Assembly: GCA_963854835.1 (NCBI GenBank)
Contig: OY978527.1
Location: 33,707,540 to 33,771,539, forward strand
Length of the DNA: 64,000 bases
Source: Megamerina dolium
Taxonomy: Eukaryota > Arthropoda > Insecta > Diptera > Megamerinidae
Reading direction: 5' to 3'
The notes under the pieces are model-generated. The model did not search any database and was not told the origin of the DNA. It saw only the letters and a list, made by a program, of their open reading frames with translations. Each line of letters begins with the position of its first letter. Position 1 is the stretch's first letter. The position numbers and the translations under genes were made by a program. Positions 47,771 to 60,040 of this stretch are shown here, one piece after another.

Positions 47771-49724
47771 AGTTTGAGTAAATAAAACATTCGCTCTTTT
47801 CGGTTACGATTACCATAACTTCTTGAAATATTAAAAACTGTTTCTTTATTGTGTTTATCATACATACGAGTACTCATTCCACCAAGCAACAACTTAATAT
47901 AAGTATTCAAGTTGAACCAAATATTTCAATATACAATACGATAACATTACAAACTCCAACGATGCTTAATATATCGATATACAAATACTCGTACATTAGC
48001 AAAACATTATTTTCAATTATCTTGACAACACATTTATCTAACAATGACAAGGTTCAAGTAGGGGTACTACTCAGTTACGTACAAATGCTAAAAACGAAGC
48101 AATATATTTTTACAAGAAAAAATTATGTTTTGAAATCTCATAATTTACCCTTTCTTATGGTTTTGGAATTTATTTTGTTGTTACAAGTGCTTCTTTACCC
48201 CCCCCCCCCCACCCCAAAAGAAATTATTATGCGTAATGACAACGTTACATGAATGACAAATTGGACTTAATAAATTTAAACAATAAGCAGCAAATACTTA
48301 GTGTTCAGGAAATAACAATAATAATAAATTAGTTGACTCTTTACTTGTACCTAAACATATACAGAAATATAAGTGTGGCGCACTACACTTGGTAATGAGG
48401 CACTTTAATATGGAAAAAATAAAAAATTTTGTGATTGATGAATTCCTTACAAATATGGTATTTAATATTTCCAACAAAAACGTTAATTGCACATATCTGA
48501 TCCCAAAGACCCCATTTAGGTCCGCATGTAAAATCGGACAGGGCTGGAGTAGACGTCTATTATGATCGGCAGATATCTTGTTTGTTTGTCATAATTCTAT
48601 TTATTGCAGAAGTTTTTTAAAGCAATTGAAAACAGAATGCGATTCACGAAAGTTCTATTTTACGATGAGAATTGATATCGCTGCTCCTAGAACATAAAAG
48701 TATCGATAATTAAGCGATATCAAGTCAAGTATCTTCAGAATTGACTCCATAACTCAGCATTTGCCAAATCCTTTACATTCTCACACTTGACTACTTAATA
48801 TGCACGCTATGTTGATGTATAGTAAGTGTTTTGTTGATTGGTAAACTACTCACACACACATACACATATTAATACACAAGAATTTATTTCTTCCTTTCAG
48901 ATAGGTACTTACTTCCTAGTATAAGTATAATTTACATTGCCTTCATTTGCCTTCTTCAATGCCATGCACAATGCTCTATTCAAAGCCAAGCTGCATACAG
49001 TACGTATTACGAACTTATTGCGCGTTGTGCATATAAATTGCTACTTTATGCACGTTTAAGTGCTCTATTGCCATAACTCTCTCTCTCTCGCTCCCTTTCT
49101 CCCCGTCTCATACGATCTATATTTCATTCAATTACAAAGCGTCAATGTTTTACAAGTGTTATTATCGCCATGGTTGTTGTTATTGTTCGTTTTGTTTAAA
49201 TAACTAACGGCACAAATTGTTCAATTTGGCTTTACATGTCAACGCATTCGTTTGTTCACCCGCTTGTTCGTTATTATTTCGTAAATGATTTTAAGTTTAA
49301 TTTGACAGTTTAGCGAAAAGACTCGCTTATTAATTATACGACTAATACTACTAACATATACCATACCCACATACATATATACGTTCCCAATACAAACATA
49401 CAAACATGCAGTCTCACTTGAAGGAATCTATGCGTGTTCCGCATATAAATACATGATATTACTAACTTGCGATGAAAATTTGCTATTATATGCGTGTAAT
49501 ACTGTTGTAATTGTAATTGTATATGCATATATTACATGTAGATATATTATATGTATGAAATAAGTAATAATATGTAAATTTGGGAGGATGGCACATCGTA
49601 TAGCAAAAAATTAAACTACCATTGACTCGAAGTATATTTGCCCAAGTAACCATGAGTCTACTGTAGTAGTGGGTACTTTCCTATTTGGCCATAAGATTTG
49701 TGAGCAAGAAAATTCGAAATTCGA
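47771..49724. other. AT-rich non-coding stretch
   Basis: A C-rich homopolymer tract (C10 then ACCCC) lies at 48198-48213, and a TC tract at 49078-49092. The small frames at 47851-48252 and 49334-49528 show low-complexity translations. Nothing is recognised. Confidence 0.5.
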
Positions 49725-50018
49725 CTTTTCTCTCGAAAACTACGAGCATTCTCTCATCTGACCTGGAAATTGTCCAATTTTCGGCGCCATATGTAAAGAC
49801 AGGCATGATGAGAGATTAGTAGATTATGGTTTTTGTTCCTCGAGAGCGGGCCCGACTTCCCAATTTTTACTTATCCCAAAGTAGCACCTGTTAGCAAGAG
49901 TGATCCTTCGCAATATCTCCAAGCTGACGTCATTACAGATGTTAATGCTGGTTCCAAGATAGACAAAGTCCTTCACTAATTCAACAGCTGAATTACCAAC
50001 AGTGACATGGCACTGCCG
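49725..50018 (-). pseudogene. RTE-type fragment, C-terminal part of the gene
   Basis: The minus strand matches the RTE region VEL…VKDFVYLGTSIN…NDVSLEILRRITLANRCYFGISK, followed in other frames by the LTYGAE and SDERML blocks. Both element ends are missing; it stops before the Zn-type tail and the TAAG repeat. Confidence 0.85.
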
Positions 50019-50162
50019 AAGGATTATTAAAATCATTTGAAAATTATATGTGTAAAAAGAAATCGTAATTTAAAAAATTAGTAAATCAATTATACCTGAT
50101 ATGTTGATATTATCTATTATCATGATTATATATTATCTTGATATTATTAGAAAAGTTATGAG

Positions 50163-50176
50163 TAATATCTAAAAGT
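50163..50176 (+). repeat. SINE target-site duplication, left copy
   Basis: TAATATCTAAAAGT, exactly repeated at 50542-50555 after the SINE tail. Confidence 0.95.
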
Positions 50177-50541
50177 GGGTGCCGTAGCTCAGTGGTTAGT
50201 GTGTTCGCCTTCTGATCTGTAGGTCGTGGTTCAATCCCCGGCTGATGCATAACAAATTTTAATATCGATAAGATTTTTCTTTCGAATGGTACCCACCTGT
50301 CGGCAAGCAATTGGCAATTCTTCCGACAGTAACAACTTGCCATGAAAAAGCTTCTAAAAGAATTCTGTGACAAAGCTCAGAAAAAGTGATGTCGCAAGTG
50401 TTCTGCCGTTCGGAACCGGCTAAAATAAGTAGGTCCCTTCTAATACTGTCCAAATTTAAGACACACACCAGTAATGGAAGAGAAGCTCGGCCAATGAGCC
50501 CTTTGGGGCTTTAAGTGCCACATATTTATTTATTTATTTTT
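50177..50541 (+). mobile_element. Intact tRNA-derived SINE, 365 bp
   Basis: A complete SINE with a perfect 14-bp target-site duplication. It opens with GGGTGCC and has a perfect Pol III A box TAGCTCAGTGG (50185-50195) and B box GGTTCAATCCC (50228-50238), spaced as in tRNA genes. A ~250-bp tRNA-unrelated body follows, and the end is GTGCCACATATTTATTTATTT. It codes for no protein and would rely on a LINE enzyme for copying. Related copies lie at 4739, 8058, 29885, 31538, 36535 and 60530. The shared GCCACATA-plus-tetranucleotide end with the local RTE suggests the partner. Confidence 0.93.
50185..50238 (+). promoter_or_regulatory. Internal RNA polymerase III promoter (A and B boxes) of the SINE
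   Basis: TAGCTCAGTGG fits the A-box consensus TRGYNNANNNG exactly, and GGTTCAATCCC fits the B-box consensus GGTTCRANNCC exactly, 32 bp apart. Transcription would start at about 50177. Confidence 0.85.
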
Positions 50542-50555
50542 TAATATCTAAAAGT
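50542..50555 (+). repeat. SINE target-site duplication, right copy
   Basis: TAATATCTAAAAGT, identical to 50163-50176. Confidence 0.95.
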
Positions 50556-51052
50556 TGTGTAACTTACTAACTAACTTATGTGGCCATAACAACCGAATAT
50601 CGATGATTCGCCAGCCATCTCTGTTCTTCGCTAGCTGGTGCCAGTTAGAAATTCCAAGCGACGTCAGGTTCTCCAATACCTGGTCCTTCCACCGGAGGTT
50701 AGGTCTTCCTCTTCTGCGTCGTCCTCCAGCGGGTTCCGATTATAACACCTTCTTAGCTGGAGAGTATTCTTCCATTCGCAGCCTAGCCAGCGCAGCCGCT
50801 GGATTTTGATGCGCTTTACTATGTCAATATCGGCATACAGCTCATACAGCTCATGGTTGTACCTTATTCGGTACTCGCCACCAACGCAAATAGGTCTAAA
50901 CATCTTGTGTAGGACTTTTCTGTCAAAAACTCCAAGCATTCGCTCATCCGAGGGCGAAATTTTCCAGGCTTCAGCTCCATATTTAGAGTGTAGTTTTCGT
51001 TCTTAGAGAGAGGGCTCCACTTCTCAATTGCTTACTCAGTCTAAAGTAACAC
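50556..51052 (-). pseudogene. 5'-truncated RTE-type copy with tail
   Basis: Read on the minus strand, the copy ends ATATCGGTTGTTATGGCCACATAAGTTAG near 50561-50590, the RTE 3' UTR and TAAG-type tail. The body covers the C-terminal ~160 codons (SDERMLGVFDRKVLHKMFRPICVGGEYRIRYNHELYELYAD…) to about 51052. It has a premature frame break in the RLRWLG region. The SINE above is inserted directly beside its tail. Confidence 0.9.
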
Positions 51053-51711
51053 AAAGTCAAAGTTGTATACTACATTTTAATATATGTAATATGTTTTGTA
51101 CTACACTAAGGTCTCCAAAACATACACATTGTACCTGAAAATAGAGAAATTTATAAATAAAAACTATAATAATAATAGAAATAATATTGTAATAATAATG
51201 ACATCCATATGTGTTTTCTAAATCCACCTTCCAAAAGGCCGTCATGTCAAAATCGCTAAAAAGTGTATCAATTCAATATATTGTAACTTTAATCTAAATG
51301 TAATTGAGTGTAAAAGCATTCACTGTGTTGCATTGTACGGTATATCGTATATGCCCTTATAACTCCTTCTAGTTGTTATTCGCATCAAAATAATTAAATT
51401 CAATCGATTTTATCTTCATATGGTTTCATAAGAGTAATCAAAAATAGCATAAAAAAGTAACATCAGTAGTGGCAAATGACAACAAAGTTTTTATTAGCGA
51501 CCTCCTTTTCATACATATCCATTTAAGTATGTATATTGTATGTGCATTAAGGTGTCGTGGTTTTCGATAATTTTAGTTTATTTTTTAATTATAAACCTAT
51601 TTTTTCAATGAAGGTATTATTATGTAGCTAGTTCTGCTTGCTATTTGATGGTACCGAGGGTTCTCCACCTGGAGACCACCGGGCAACATCTTTCTGGAAA
51701 CCAGCTGAGAG
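51053..51711. other. AT-rich non-coding stretch, no gene seen
   Basis: No motifs are recognised. GGTTCTCCACCTGGAGACC (about 51659-51677), just before the next RTE relic, is GC-rich and could be an upstream part of that element. Confidence 0.45.
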
Positions 51712-52672
51712 AACCTGGATTAGAGGTTGTGCTTTTGGCATGGAAATGAGATGAAAAATCGAAATATGCCTTGGAAAAGTACGACTTTTTATATTGTTGA
51801 CCTCCGCACACGAAATAAGGACCACGATGTATGGATATGAAACCTAGAATATCACTCTATAGAGAATGTGTTTATGTCCTCAATTAGTATAAGGTTAACA
51901 TCTCCGCTCTTCATGTGGATTTGTAGTGCTAAGGGTAGTACTAGTAAGAGAGTGCTTTATCTAGTCTCACATTTCACACCTGTGAACGAACAATCTGTAC
52001 TAAGGCAACATTTTCTTAACATCAACATGCTTCCAGTGTGATGGATATAAAATCAATTCGTGGTGCCAACATCGACTCGGATCACTACATTACGTTGTTG
52101 CGAACACATTTAGAAAGCTGCAATCAACACAAGTGAATACATTTATCCCACTCAATGACTACTACTGCCGAGGAGGAAATCCGTTTCTACCGGCCACTGA
52201 TGGTGCTGATGATGATCAGAAGTGTCACGATGATATCGCAAAGAAAGACGACTCCTACAAAAAAGCCTGTGTCCAGGTGCTACGGCGCAAGAAGAAAGAG
52301 ATGATAAAACCGAGTGTGAGGAGATAGAGGTGAGCAAAGACAGAAATGAGACTCGAAAATTCCTTGAGAAGACCCCGTAGCCTCTTCCAATCGTAATGAA
52401 AATGTGATTCTAGTTGCAGATGTACAGAGTGTACTGAGTTTATGGAGGAAACATTTCTTCAAATTATTTATTGACGACATTAGGAAGTATTCCGCCAGTT
52501 GAAGCGATTGCCCGAACATCCCCAATCACGGATGATGTTGATGAAGTTTTACAATCCGGTCATGATGAGGTCAGAAAAGCAATTTTCAAACTGAAGGACA
52601 ACAATGCTGCAAGTGCTGATAGCCTGCCTGCTGAGTTGTTAAAAACCCAAATGCATGCACCAGTTCATAAGC
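51712..52672 (+). pseudogene. Old RTE-type copy: 5' UTR, endonuclease and linker remnants
   Basis: It begins with GATTAGAGGTTGTGC, matching the 5' UTR of the intact copy (GGTTAGAGGTTGTGC, about 9269). It then follows, with large deletions, the endonuclease (GACCTCCGCACACGAAATAAGG region, about 51801-51822; GTGCCAACATCGACTCGGATCAC at 52059-52081) and the linker (EEIEVSKDRNETRKF). It stops in the PAELLKT segment at the start of the RT (about 52640-52672). It is heavily mutated. Confidence 0.85.
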
Positions 52673-54316
52673 AGACTCCTTCTAAACTTAGTAAGGCACC
52701 ATGACACGCAATCAGACAAATAATATTTTGAGCCTAAAACGTAAACTTTCTACAAGTTTTACCAAGGCGTTTAAAACCCATTTTCACTACACCTGAATGT
52801 ACTTGCATATATCACACACACACACATAGACCAAAATCATTGCATCGATAACAATTGGCGATGCTAAAACAAAAGATGATAGCGATGAGAACAAGGATAC
52901 GAAAAAGTTTAAGCGCACACACACACACATAAATATACATATACACCTATGTATACATGGATATGAATAACAACGTTTAATCGCACATGTTTATACGTGT
53001 GTGTGTAAGTTTGCTGTTTGAATAAAAAACTTTTTCGATTACATGCTCGTAAAAGTTTGTTCCGCTAGCGTATAGTAGTTTACTAACAGTATTGGCTGCG
53101 TTGCGTCATCATTGTTATCTGTGTCATAATCATCAACATCACCAACATTCATTCCTTGCGTCCATGCTTATTGGTACAATACGAAGTGTCAACAGCAACA
53201 AACGACAACACAACAACGATGTCAACAACGTTATAAACAAGCAATAAAATCTTTTTGGAGTGAAAAAGCAGCAGTAGCTGAATAAAAGATACAAATAAAA
53301 GGTCACAACGCACACATACAGGCACATTCATATATTGTATCCTTGCAATGGTTCCACTAGTTCTCTTAGAGTCAGTGACTGGTTCTCTCTTCCATTATCT
53401 TTTCATGTGTTTCACTGTATATTTTCCTTAACATTTGTCATTGGCTGTCAAATTTCATTTCATTTATTTCGCTTAAATTATTTATCTTTCGCTTCTGACT
53501 ACGACTAACTCAAAAACCAACGCCAATCGAACCACAATTTAATATATTTGCTGTATTCGGCAAAAACTCATTCCAAGGATTCTTAAATGTAAGCGTTTTA
53601 ACTCTCTCTGTAACCAGCTGCAAGGGGCAATTGCCTTTTTCTTGGACTGCAGGGATAAACATAGGTACCTACATATGGTACATGCGTTTAAGCACGCACT
53701 ATGCTCACATACGCTTACACGAAGTCTGATTACCATCATCAAGTGAAATGACAACTTTTGTGGTGGGGACGGTGATGGTGTGATTGTAATAGTACGTGGA
53801 ATAGTGTATGTCTCAAATCCACAGAGTGTATAGTATATAATGTTGTTGCTGTTGTTGTTGATATTGTTGCTGATGATATGTATGTAGTGATGGTGGTGAA
53901 GGTGTTTATTGCCGATATTGCTTTTTTTTTGTGTGGATTTTATTATTGTCCTTCTCATTTTTCATACTACTACTGAAGTTACAGTTGAACATGTTGCCAC
54001 TTTCCATGTTGATTTAATGTTTTCTTATTTACATACGCCCTTCTTTGAGGTTTTATAAATTGTCTGCCAACATATTTACAATGCATATACGAGTATACAA
54101 AACAAGTAGTTTTTTCACACTACTTACTATATGGCTTAATGATTCCAAAATTTATCGGTCGCGTCAGCACGAAAAATAAAGTCAAAGCATAATAGGATGA
54201 ACTTTGCTACTTTTGGCTGCGACAGGACACCAGCTGTGACTTTAAACATAACAAGCCTTTAAAAATGTACGCATACAGGCAAATAGAATACATATATGTA
54301 CATGTTTATGTATAAA
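52673..54316. other. AT-rich non-coding stretch with CA and CAACA repeats
   Basis: CA tracts lie at 52814-52826 and 52915-52930, and a GTT/TTG tract at about 53838-53870. Frames in 53139-53331 and 53539-53958 are low complexity. No gene is recognised. Confidence 0.5.
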
Positions 54317-55648
54317 AATCTCCTTACAGTCGGCTGGGGCCGACCAAATTATACCCTGCATATGTAGAGGTATATATAAAAAGTTTGCTCGTATATCCAT
54401 TCTTTTCTTCCACTACTTTGTATAGGACCTACATTAAGAAGCAGGCGTACCTCACCAATTTTGGAGGATCAATTTCTGCCTATAATACTAAACTACATAG
54501 GTTGCAATGGGTTGACCTAGGCGTATTAATTAGTAACTTATGGGTGTTTTAATGTTTAAGATAAATCCGAGACTTTGTACAGAAGCTATATAAAAAGTGG
54601 GCGTGACATATCTCTTTCTGGTATATCTAATTAATTTTTCAATATCAATCCACACCTTAAATTTGGTTGTCCTACGCTAAATGGTTTGTAAGTTATGGAG
54701 CTTAAAAGTTTTAGTTTAATTCCCTCGACTTTGTATGGGAGACCCATGAAGGAGTGGGCGTGGCACACTGATTTCCTGCCAGATTTTTGCCGACTACGAT
54801 ATTAATTTATGTGTCAATTATGGTTATTCTAGACAGAAGATTGCCGAAGTTACAGCTGTTTCAATTTAAAATTTGTATGGGGGCTACGATAAACAGTGGG
54901 TGTGGTGCGCCCATTTTCTGTGAGCCTAGTTGCTCGTACAATACTAATCCACACCTTAAATCTCGTTATTCTACGCTGAATAGTTTGCAAGTTATAACCG
55001 GTAACATTTTTTTTAATTTCCGCAACTTTGTATGTAGACCCAAAAAGGAGTGGGCGTGGCATACTGATTTTCTGCCATATTATTTGCGACTACCATGTTA
55101 ATCTAAGTGTCAATTATGGTTATTGTAGAGAGAAGATTGTAGAAGTTACAGCAGTTTCAATTTTAAAGAAGTACAGACACTTTGTATGAGAGCTACGCTA
55201 AAAAGTAGGCGTGGCTCAACCACTTTTGGCGAGGTTAGATAGTAGTATAATGTAAGTCTATGTGCCAAATATTGTTGTCCCAAGTGGTATATTATGTGAG
55301 TTATAGCAAGTTAAAGATTTTGAAAATTTCGAGGTTAGTCGCTTTGAATGCTTGGTGTGGGCGTGGTTATGGACCGATCATGCCCAATATCAATCCCCTC
55401 CGTAGCCTTGGATCATAGATTACTTGTGCCAAATTTCATCGAAATAGCTCAATATTTACTCAAGTTATCGTGCGAACCAGCCAGGTGACAGACAGACGGA
55501 CGGACGGACATCGTTAAATCGAAAATTTAATCGACGCTGATCACGAATATATATCTATGTCTATATCTCCGGAGATTCCTTCAAGTGGACACAAACATCT
55601 GACCGAAATGAATATACCATGCATATTGCATTATGCAGGGTATAAAAA
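54317..55648 (-). mobile_element. Helentron/DINE-like non-autonomous element, copy D
   Basis: 1.33 kb and the shortest complete copy. It has the hairpin end TCTCCTTACAGTCGGC (from 54320), inner TATACCCTGCATATG (about 54351), about two tandem units, the same core, a short GGAC microsatellite (about 55489-55510), and the ATGCAGGGTATAA end (55633-55645). Relative to A it lacks several array units, which accounts for most of the length difference. Confidence 0.75.
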
Positions 55649-58309
55649 CATACCTTACATTCGCTTATAATCATTTTTTAGATGCGTTTCATGTGCTTTT
55701 GAACAAATAGAACTTAAAAGAAATGGAAATGAAAGACATTGTTATTAAAACATACGTATGTGAGAACATAAGAAAGTTTGAAAAATTATGAAACACAAAA
55801 ACAAAGAAGAAATATAATTTTTTTTGCCATAAAGTCTTTTTAAAGGCAGAAACCTTAGACAAATTAAATTTTTTTTTTTTTGAAAAACTATTAATTTATA
55901 AGTTTTCTTTAAATTACTCTAACCGATTTTTGAGCTTGAAACATTGTGATTTTTGTTTTCTATAGAATTTTTTTTTTTATATTCTAAATAAAATAATATT
56001 ACTTTTAATTTAGTTTAGTTTACAAATACCACTACCTGAAAAAGCCACCTTTTTCATCAAATTTGAGAAACTGTCTCTCTTTTTTAAAAAACTATTAATT
56101 GAAATAATTATTCAAGTCCTTGATTTTTGTATATTTGCTTAAACTATAGCAGTTTATAGTTTACTATAGTTTCAAAAAAAAAACTGTTGGCACATTGTTG
56201 CCCATTCAGTAATTATAATCCTTTTTGTGGTGGGCACGATAGGTATATGTTAGCGGGCGACTTATATAGACACAAAAAAAATAACTTCTAGTAAAAAGGA
56301 TGATGAATATTTCAGCCATTTTTTTATAGAAGAATTAATAAATGAATACAGTTAAAATACAGATAGGAAAAATGATTTATAAGAGCATGCATCAGAAAGT
56401 GAAAGTGAATACACTTGAATATTTGCATATACGTGCTCATTGAAAAATGTATATAATATTTTCTTAGTAATACGAAATATTATTCAGTTTGTAGAGCAAT
56501 TACTTATAAAAATAATTAATTCAAATTTTCCATTTCGGAAATTGTCGTAAAGTAAGGCACACTTAGTGAATATGTAGAAACAAAGTTTGTTGACATTCAC
56601 TGGTTCAATCTGGAGCACCCTCAGGGGGTAAATATGTTTGCAAAATTATTATGATAAAAAATTAACGTGTGCCTCCTTCATATTTAAATTTAACTTTTTA
56701 TTTTAAACTTCGTCTACATCTGTATCATCATAATATATTTCAAATTAATATAAACCTAAATTTTATATATTGATTATGTTGCATATTATTCAATTATGAG
56801 TGCAAGACAAAATCTGAAATCATTCATTTGTAAGTATATAAAGATATATAGATATAAATTAAAATATACACATTCATGTATGATATAGCATCTGTAATGT
56901 AAATGCACTTTTCCCATAACACAAATATACTATAAATTAAATTGTTTAGAAAAGTTCTATACAATTTAAAATTCTTCTGAAATAACCTAATATATTTAAT
57001 GCCTACAAAAATATACATAATCAATATTGAATATAAAAGGCTGACGAACTTCAGGGTGGCTTTAGGAAGCCCAACTGTACAGGGGAAAAAATAATAATAA
57101 AACAGTTGCCAAAAAATGTGAAATTCTATGAAAATAGTAAATTGGAGCATGTTGAGCAAATGTGTATACATACATTTCCATCATAATCGTTATAATAATC
57201 ACCATCAACAGTAGGTCCAATGCCACTAATTTTACTATGCTTTGAAAACAAGTTAAACTAACATATACACCTCGTATATGTATCAGCATTAAGGTGCAGT
57301 GATTTCGAATGGAGATTTATTTTAAATATTTTCATTTCGTAATAACAGCCACAATCTAAAATAATTTAAAATATTAAAATCAATTTTATACTTCCATTAG
57401 ACAATTTCTTGCATCCATAAAATTTATGATATTCGTAAAATACCATTTTGTGCTTATTTAGAACTGGTTTTCTAGTGTAATCAGAACTCGTTATATCGAA
57501 CGTTATTTCATGTGGAGCGAAATTAATGCGAATTGTTAAATAGATCTCCAGGCTACTGAATCCGAAACTACAATTAGTTTTTGAAGTAATTTGTAATTTG
57601 TAATTTTTAATTTGAAGTATAACAATTTAGCTTCAAATTTACTTAATTGAACCACTCTAATACCTATATGATGTATGTATATTGGCTACATACCATATGT
57701 ACCTACATACCATATTACTACAACAACAAATGTTACATCGTACTGTTTTAAATTCCACAGATTCGTTGTTAGGAATTTCTTTATTAGATTTTTTTTACTT
57801 CTTGTAATCATTTTTTAATATTTTCGAAAGGTTTTTCTTTTTTTTTTTTTTTTGGCGATGTTTGACTGATGTGATGGTATATTGATCACAAACAAATGAG
57901 GTTACATACAAGCATATGTACAAATACACAAGCATATACATATGTACTTACACAAATGTCAATATGGTTGAGCTGTAAAAAATATAATCCTTTACAGTTT
58001 TAAATGAGTGATTGGATCTTTAAAAAAGTCTACCTTATACGTATTTTCACTAGGGATTGGGACTTTCAAGTTATGGCGACCATCTTTACTGGTAATGAAG
58101 TGATTTATGAGAGGATTCCGATATTTTAAGCAACCAAGTACTTAATTTCGTTATTTTTTTTTAAGAAATTGACAAAACGAGTCTTGCAAAGGTCCGATCG
58201 CATTGTATTTAATCTTTACAGAATTTTTATCGTCTTACGAAACAAAAAAATCATGGATAAAACTAAAATTGGTAATTACTAAGACCGAGGCTCCTCACAA
58301 TAGGTCCAA
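55649..58309. other. AT-rich non-coding stretch, no gene seen
   Basis: Long A/T homopolymers occur (55869-55880, 57837-57854), along with many TA-rich segments. Frames are low complexity; no mobile-element motif is found. Confidence 0.5.
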
Positions 58310-59110
58310 TGTTATAACTTACTACATACTATGTACTCTACTATGACTCGTCCCTCACAAGGAGAGTTATTAGAGGAGGATTACAAGGAGGCGTCTTCTA
58401 CTCTATTCTCTGGAATCTCGTAGTCAATGAACTACTGCGAAGTCTAGAGGCCGGAGGCTGTAAAATGATAGCGTATGCGGAAGATATAGTCCTAACTGTA
58501 ACCGGCAAATAACCGGATACTATAAGGGATCCTATGCAAAACTCGTTAGACAAATTTAGCAGATGAGCCAACATCTGTGATTTAAATGTAAACCCGTCGA
58601 AAACGGAAGTTGTTTTCTTCACCAGAAGATACAAACCAAAATATTTTTCACCACTCATACTCAACAACAACAAGCCTCGAGTTGAATTTTTGGGACCAGT
58701 CATAAATATAAAGCTAAACTGGACTGCCTTGGGAAAAGCATCCCACCGAAACCTACTCTACAGAATACAAAGTTCGGCTTGTATAATAATTACATTAAGA
58801 ACTACAGCAACTGCATGCAATTTGAGGTCATAAGAATCCTCAGACTAAGATTCGGGCATCAATGGTTGCAACATCAAAGAGACCATTACTCAATAATCAA
58901 TCAAATAACTGATATTGGAGAAATGGACGACACAACCACAACAAGCAAGCAGAGACAATAGACGTAGTTCTCTCTATAATCAAGGAAAACAAAATCCCCA
59001 TCAGAGATATTGGGATTATCTCTGACAGCCAGGCTGCTATCAAAGCACTAGGAGCACACATTTTAACATCTAAGACTGCCGCAGACCTCTCGATTCATAG
59101 AACAGTAAGA
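58310..59110 (+). pseudogene. RT palm to RNase H of a non-LTR retrotransposon (R1/LOA/I-like)
   Basis: RVIRGGLQGGVFYSILWNLVVNELL is the RT motif normally reading G.PQGGVLSPLLWNLVVNELL. KMIAYAEDIVLTVTGK holds the YADD box with Ala-Glu-Asp in place of Ala-Asp-Asp. It is followed by a stop and then LNVNPSKTEVVFFTRRYK and VEFLGPVINIKLNW, the thumb-type blocks of this group. After ~230 bp of unclear sequence, DIGIISDSQAAIKALGAHILTSKTAA (about 59010-59090) is the start of RNase H, well conserved. There are several stops. The same lineage as the relics at 1850, 18785, 35514 and 46005 is likely. Confidence 0.85.
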
Positions 59111-60040
59111 AGCAGTCAATTAATTATTTTACTAAAGAATATAACTGAAATTAAAGTATAAATATTTTTTACTAACATCAATGCAATAATTCTTTGGCCT
59201 AATTTTATACTCTTTAAATCATTTTCAAAGTCAGCCATGCTTTCATAACCAATCCAGTTGAAAAATATACCGATCTAAAGGAATGAGAGGAAAAGAGACA
59301 GAAAGAGACAAGGAGAGCTAGAGAGAAAAAAAATATATATATAAAAAATATTGCAAAAATGTCTTCAATTATGTATGCCAATCACGAGCCTAAACTTGAA
59401 AAACCTTTGATAAGCTTAATAGCATCACATTGCCCTTACAACATCAACTCTGCCACTACCATCGATAGTACCATCCAAGGTACTATCATCATTGCCATAT
59501 CTAACGGCTGTTGTCAACTATAGCGAATGATGAACGAACTCAAAATAATACCAACTATTGGCATTGAGGGGTAAAATCACGTACGCAACATTTCCGATGT
59601 ATGTCAATGATGACAATGATAATGCCTGCCCTCTTGCCTGCTTGCATGCCTGCCTGCTACTATCGTACCACACGTAATACTGCTTACTTACTATTGGCGA
59701 TAATGATGACGATGACGATGACAACGACTGGAACATAATAATAAAAAATTGTGAATAAAGGATAACGAAGTGTTAACGACAGTTTTTGAATTGAAATGAA
59801 ATTGAAAATTACTGTTAGAATGTATGCGCATACATAAAGTCATATACTTGTATTGCTATGTGGCTGTTTACATTGGCCTCGGCATGACTGACATGACCAA
59901 AACAATCGTTTGTATACTGGCGCTATTGCGATATGTTTTAATTTCAACTAAAATAAAAGGACGGAATTGAAGTTTGGGAATTTCGCCTTCATTTTTATTT
60001 ATACTGAATTTTCGTTGAAAATAAATTCGGTTTGCTAAAC
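59111..60040. other. Non-coding stretch, no gene seen
   Basis: Short GACGAT and GCCT repeats occur near 59624-59650 and 59702-59722. Nothing is recognised. Confidence 0.5.

Noticed and set aside
47851..48252. 133-aa plus-strand frame
   Set aside because: The translation is Ile/Thr/Ser-rich with a poly-Pro run caused by the C homopolymer at 48198; no homology is recognised.
50177..50250. A genuine tRNA gene
   Set aside because: A and B boxes are perfect, but the acceptor ends do not pair, the anticodon arm is poorly paired, and the sequence continues into a repeated SINE body with a target-site duplication.
53539..53958. 139-aa minus-strand frame
   Set aside because: It is made largely of microsatellite translation (poly-His/Asn) and has no start context or domain.
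54787..55101. Small ORFs with ICMGATINSG…EPSCSYNTNPHLKSR translations, also at 14-15, 26 and 32-33 kb
   Set aside because: They recur only because the tandem units recur, appear on both strands, and are broken by stops at random; the unit shows no coding-type conservation.
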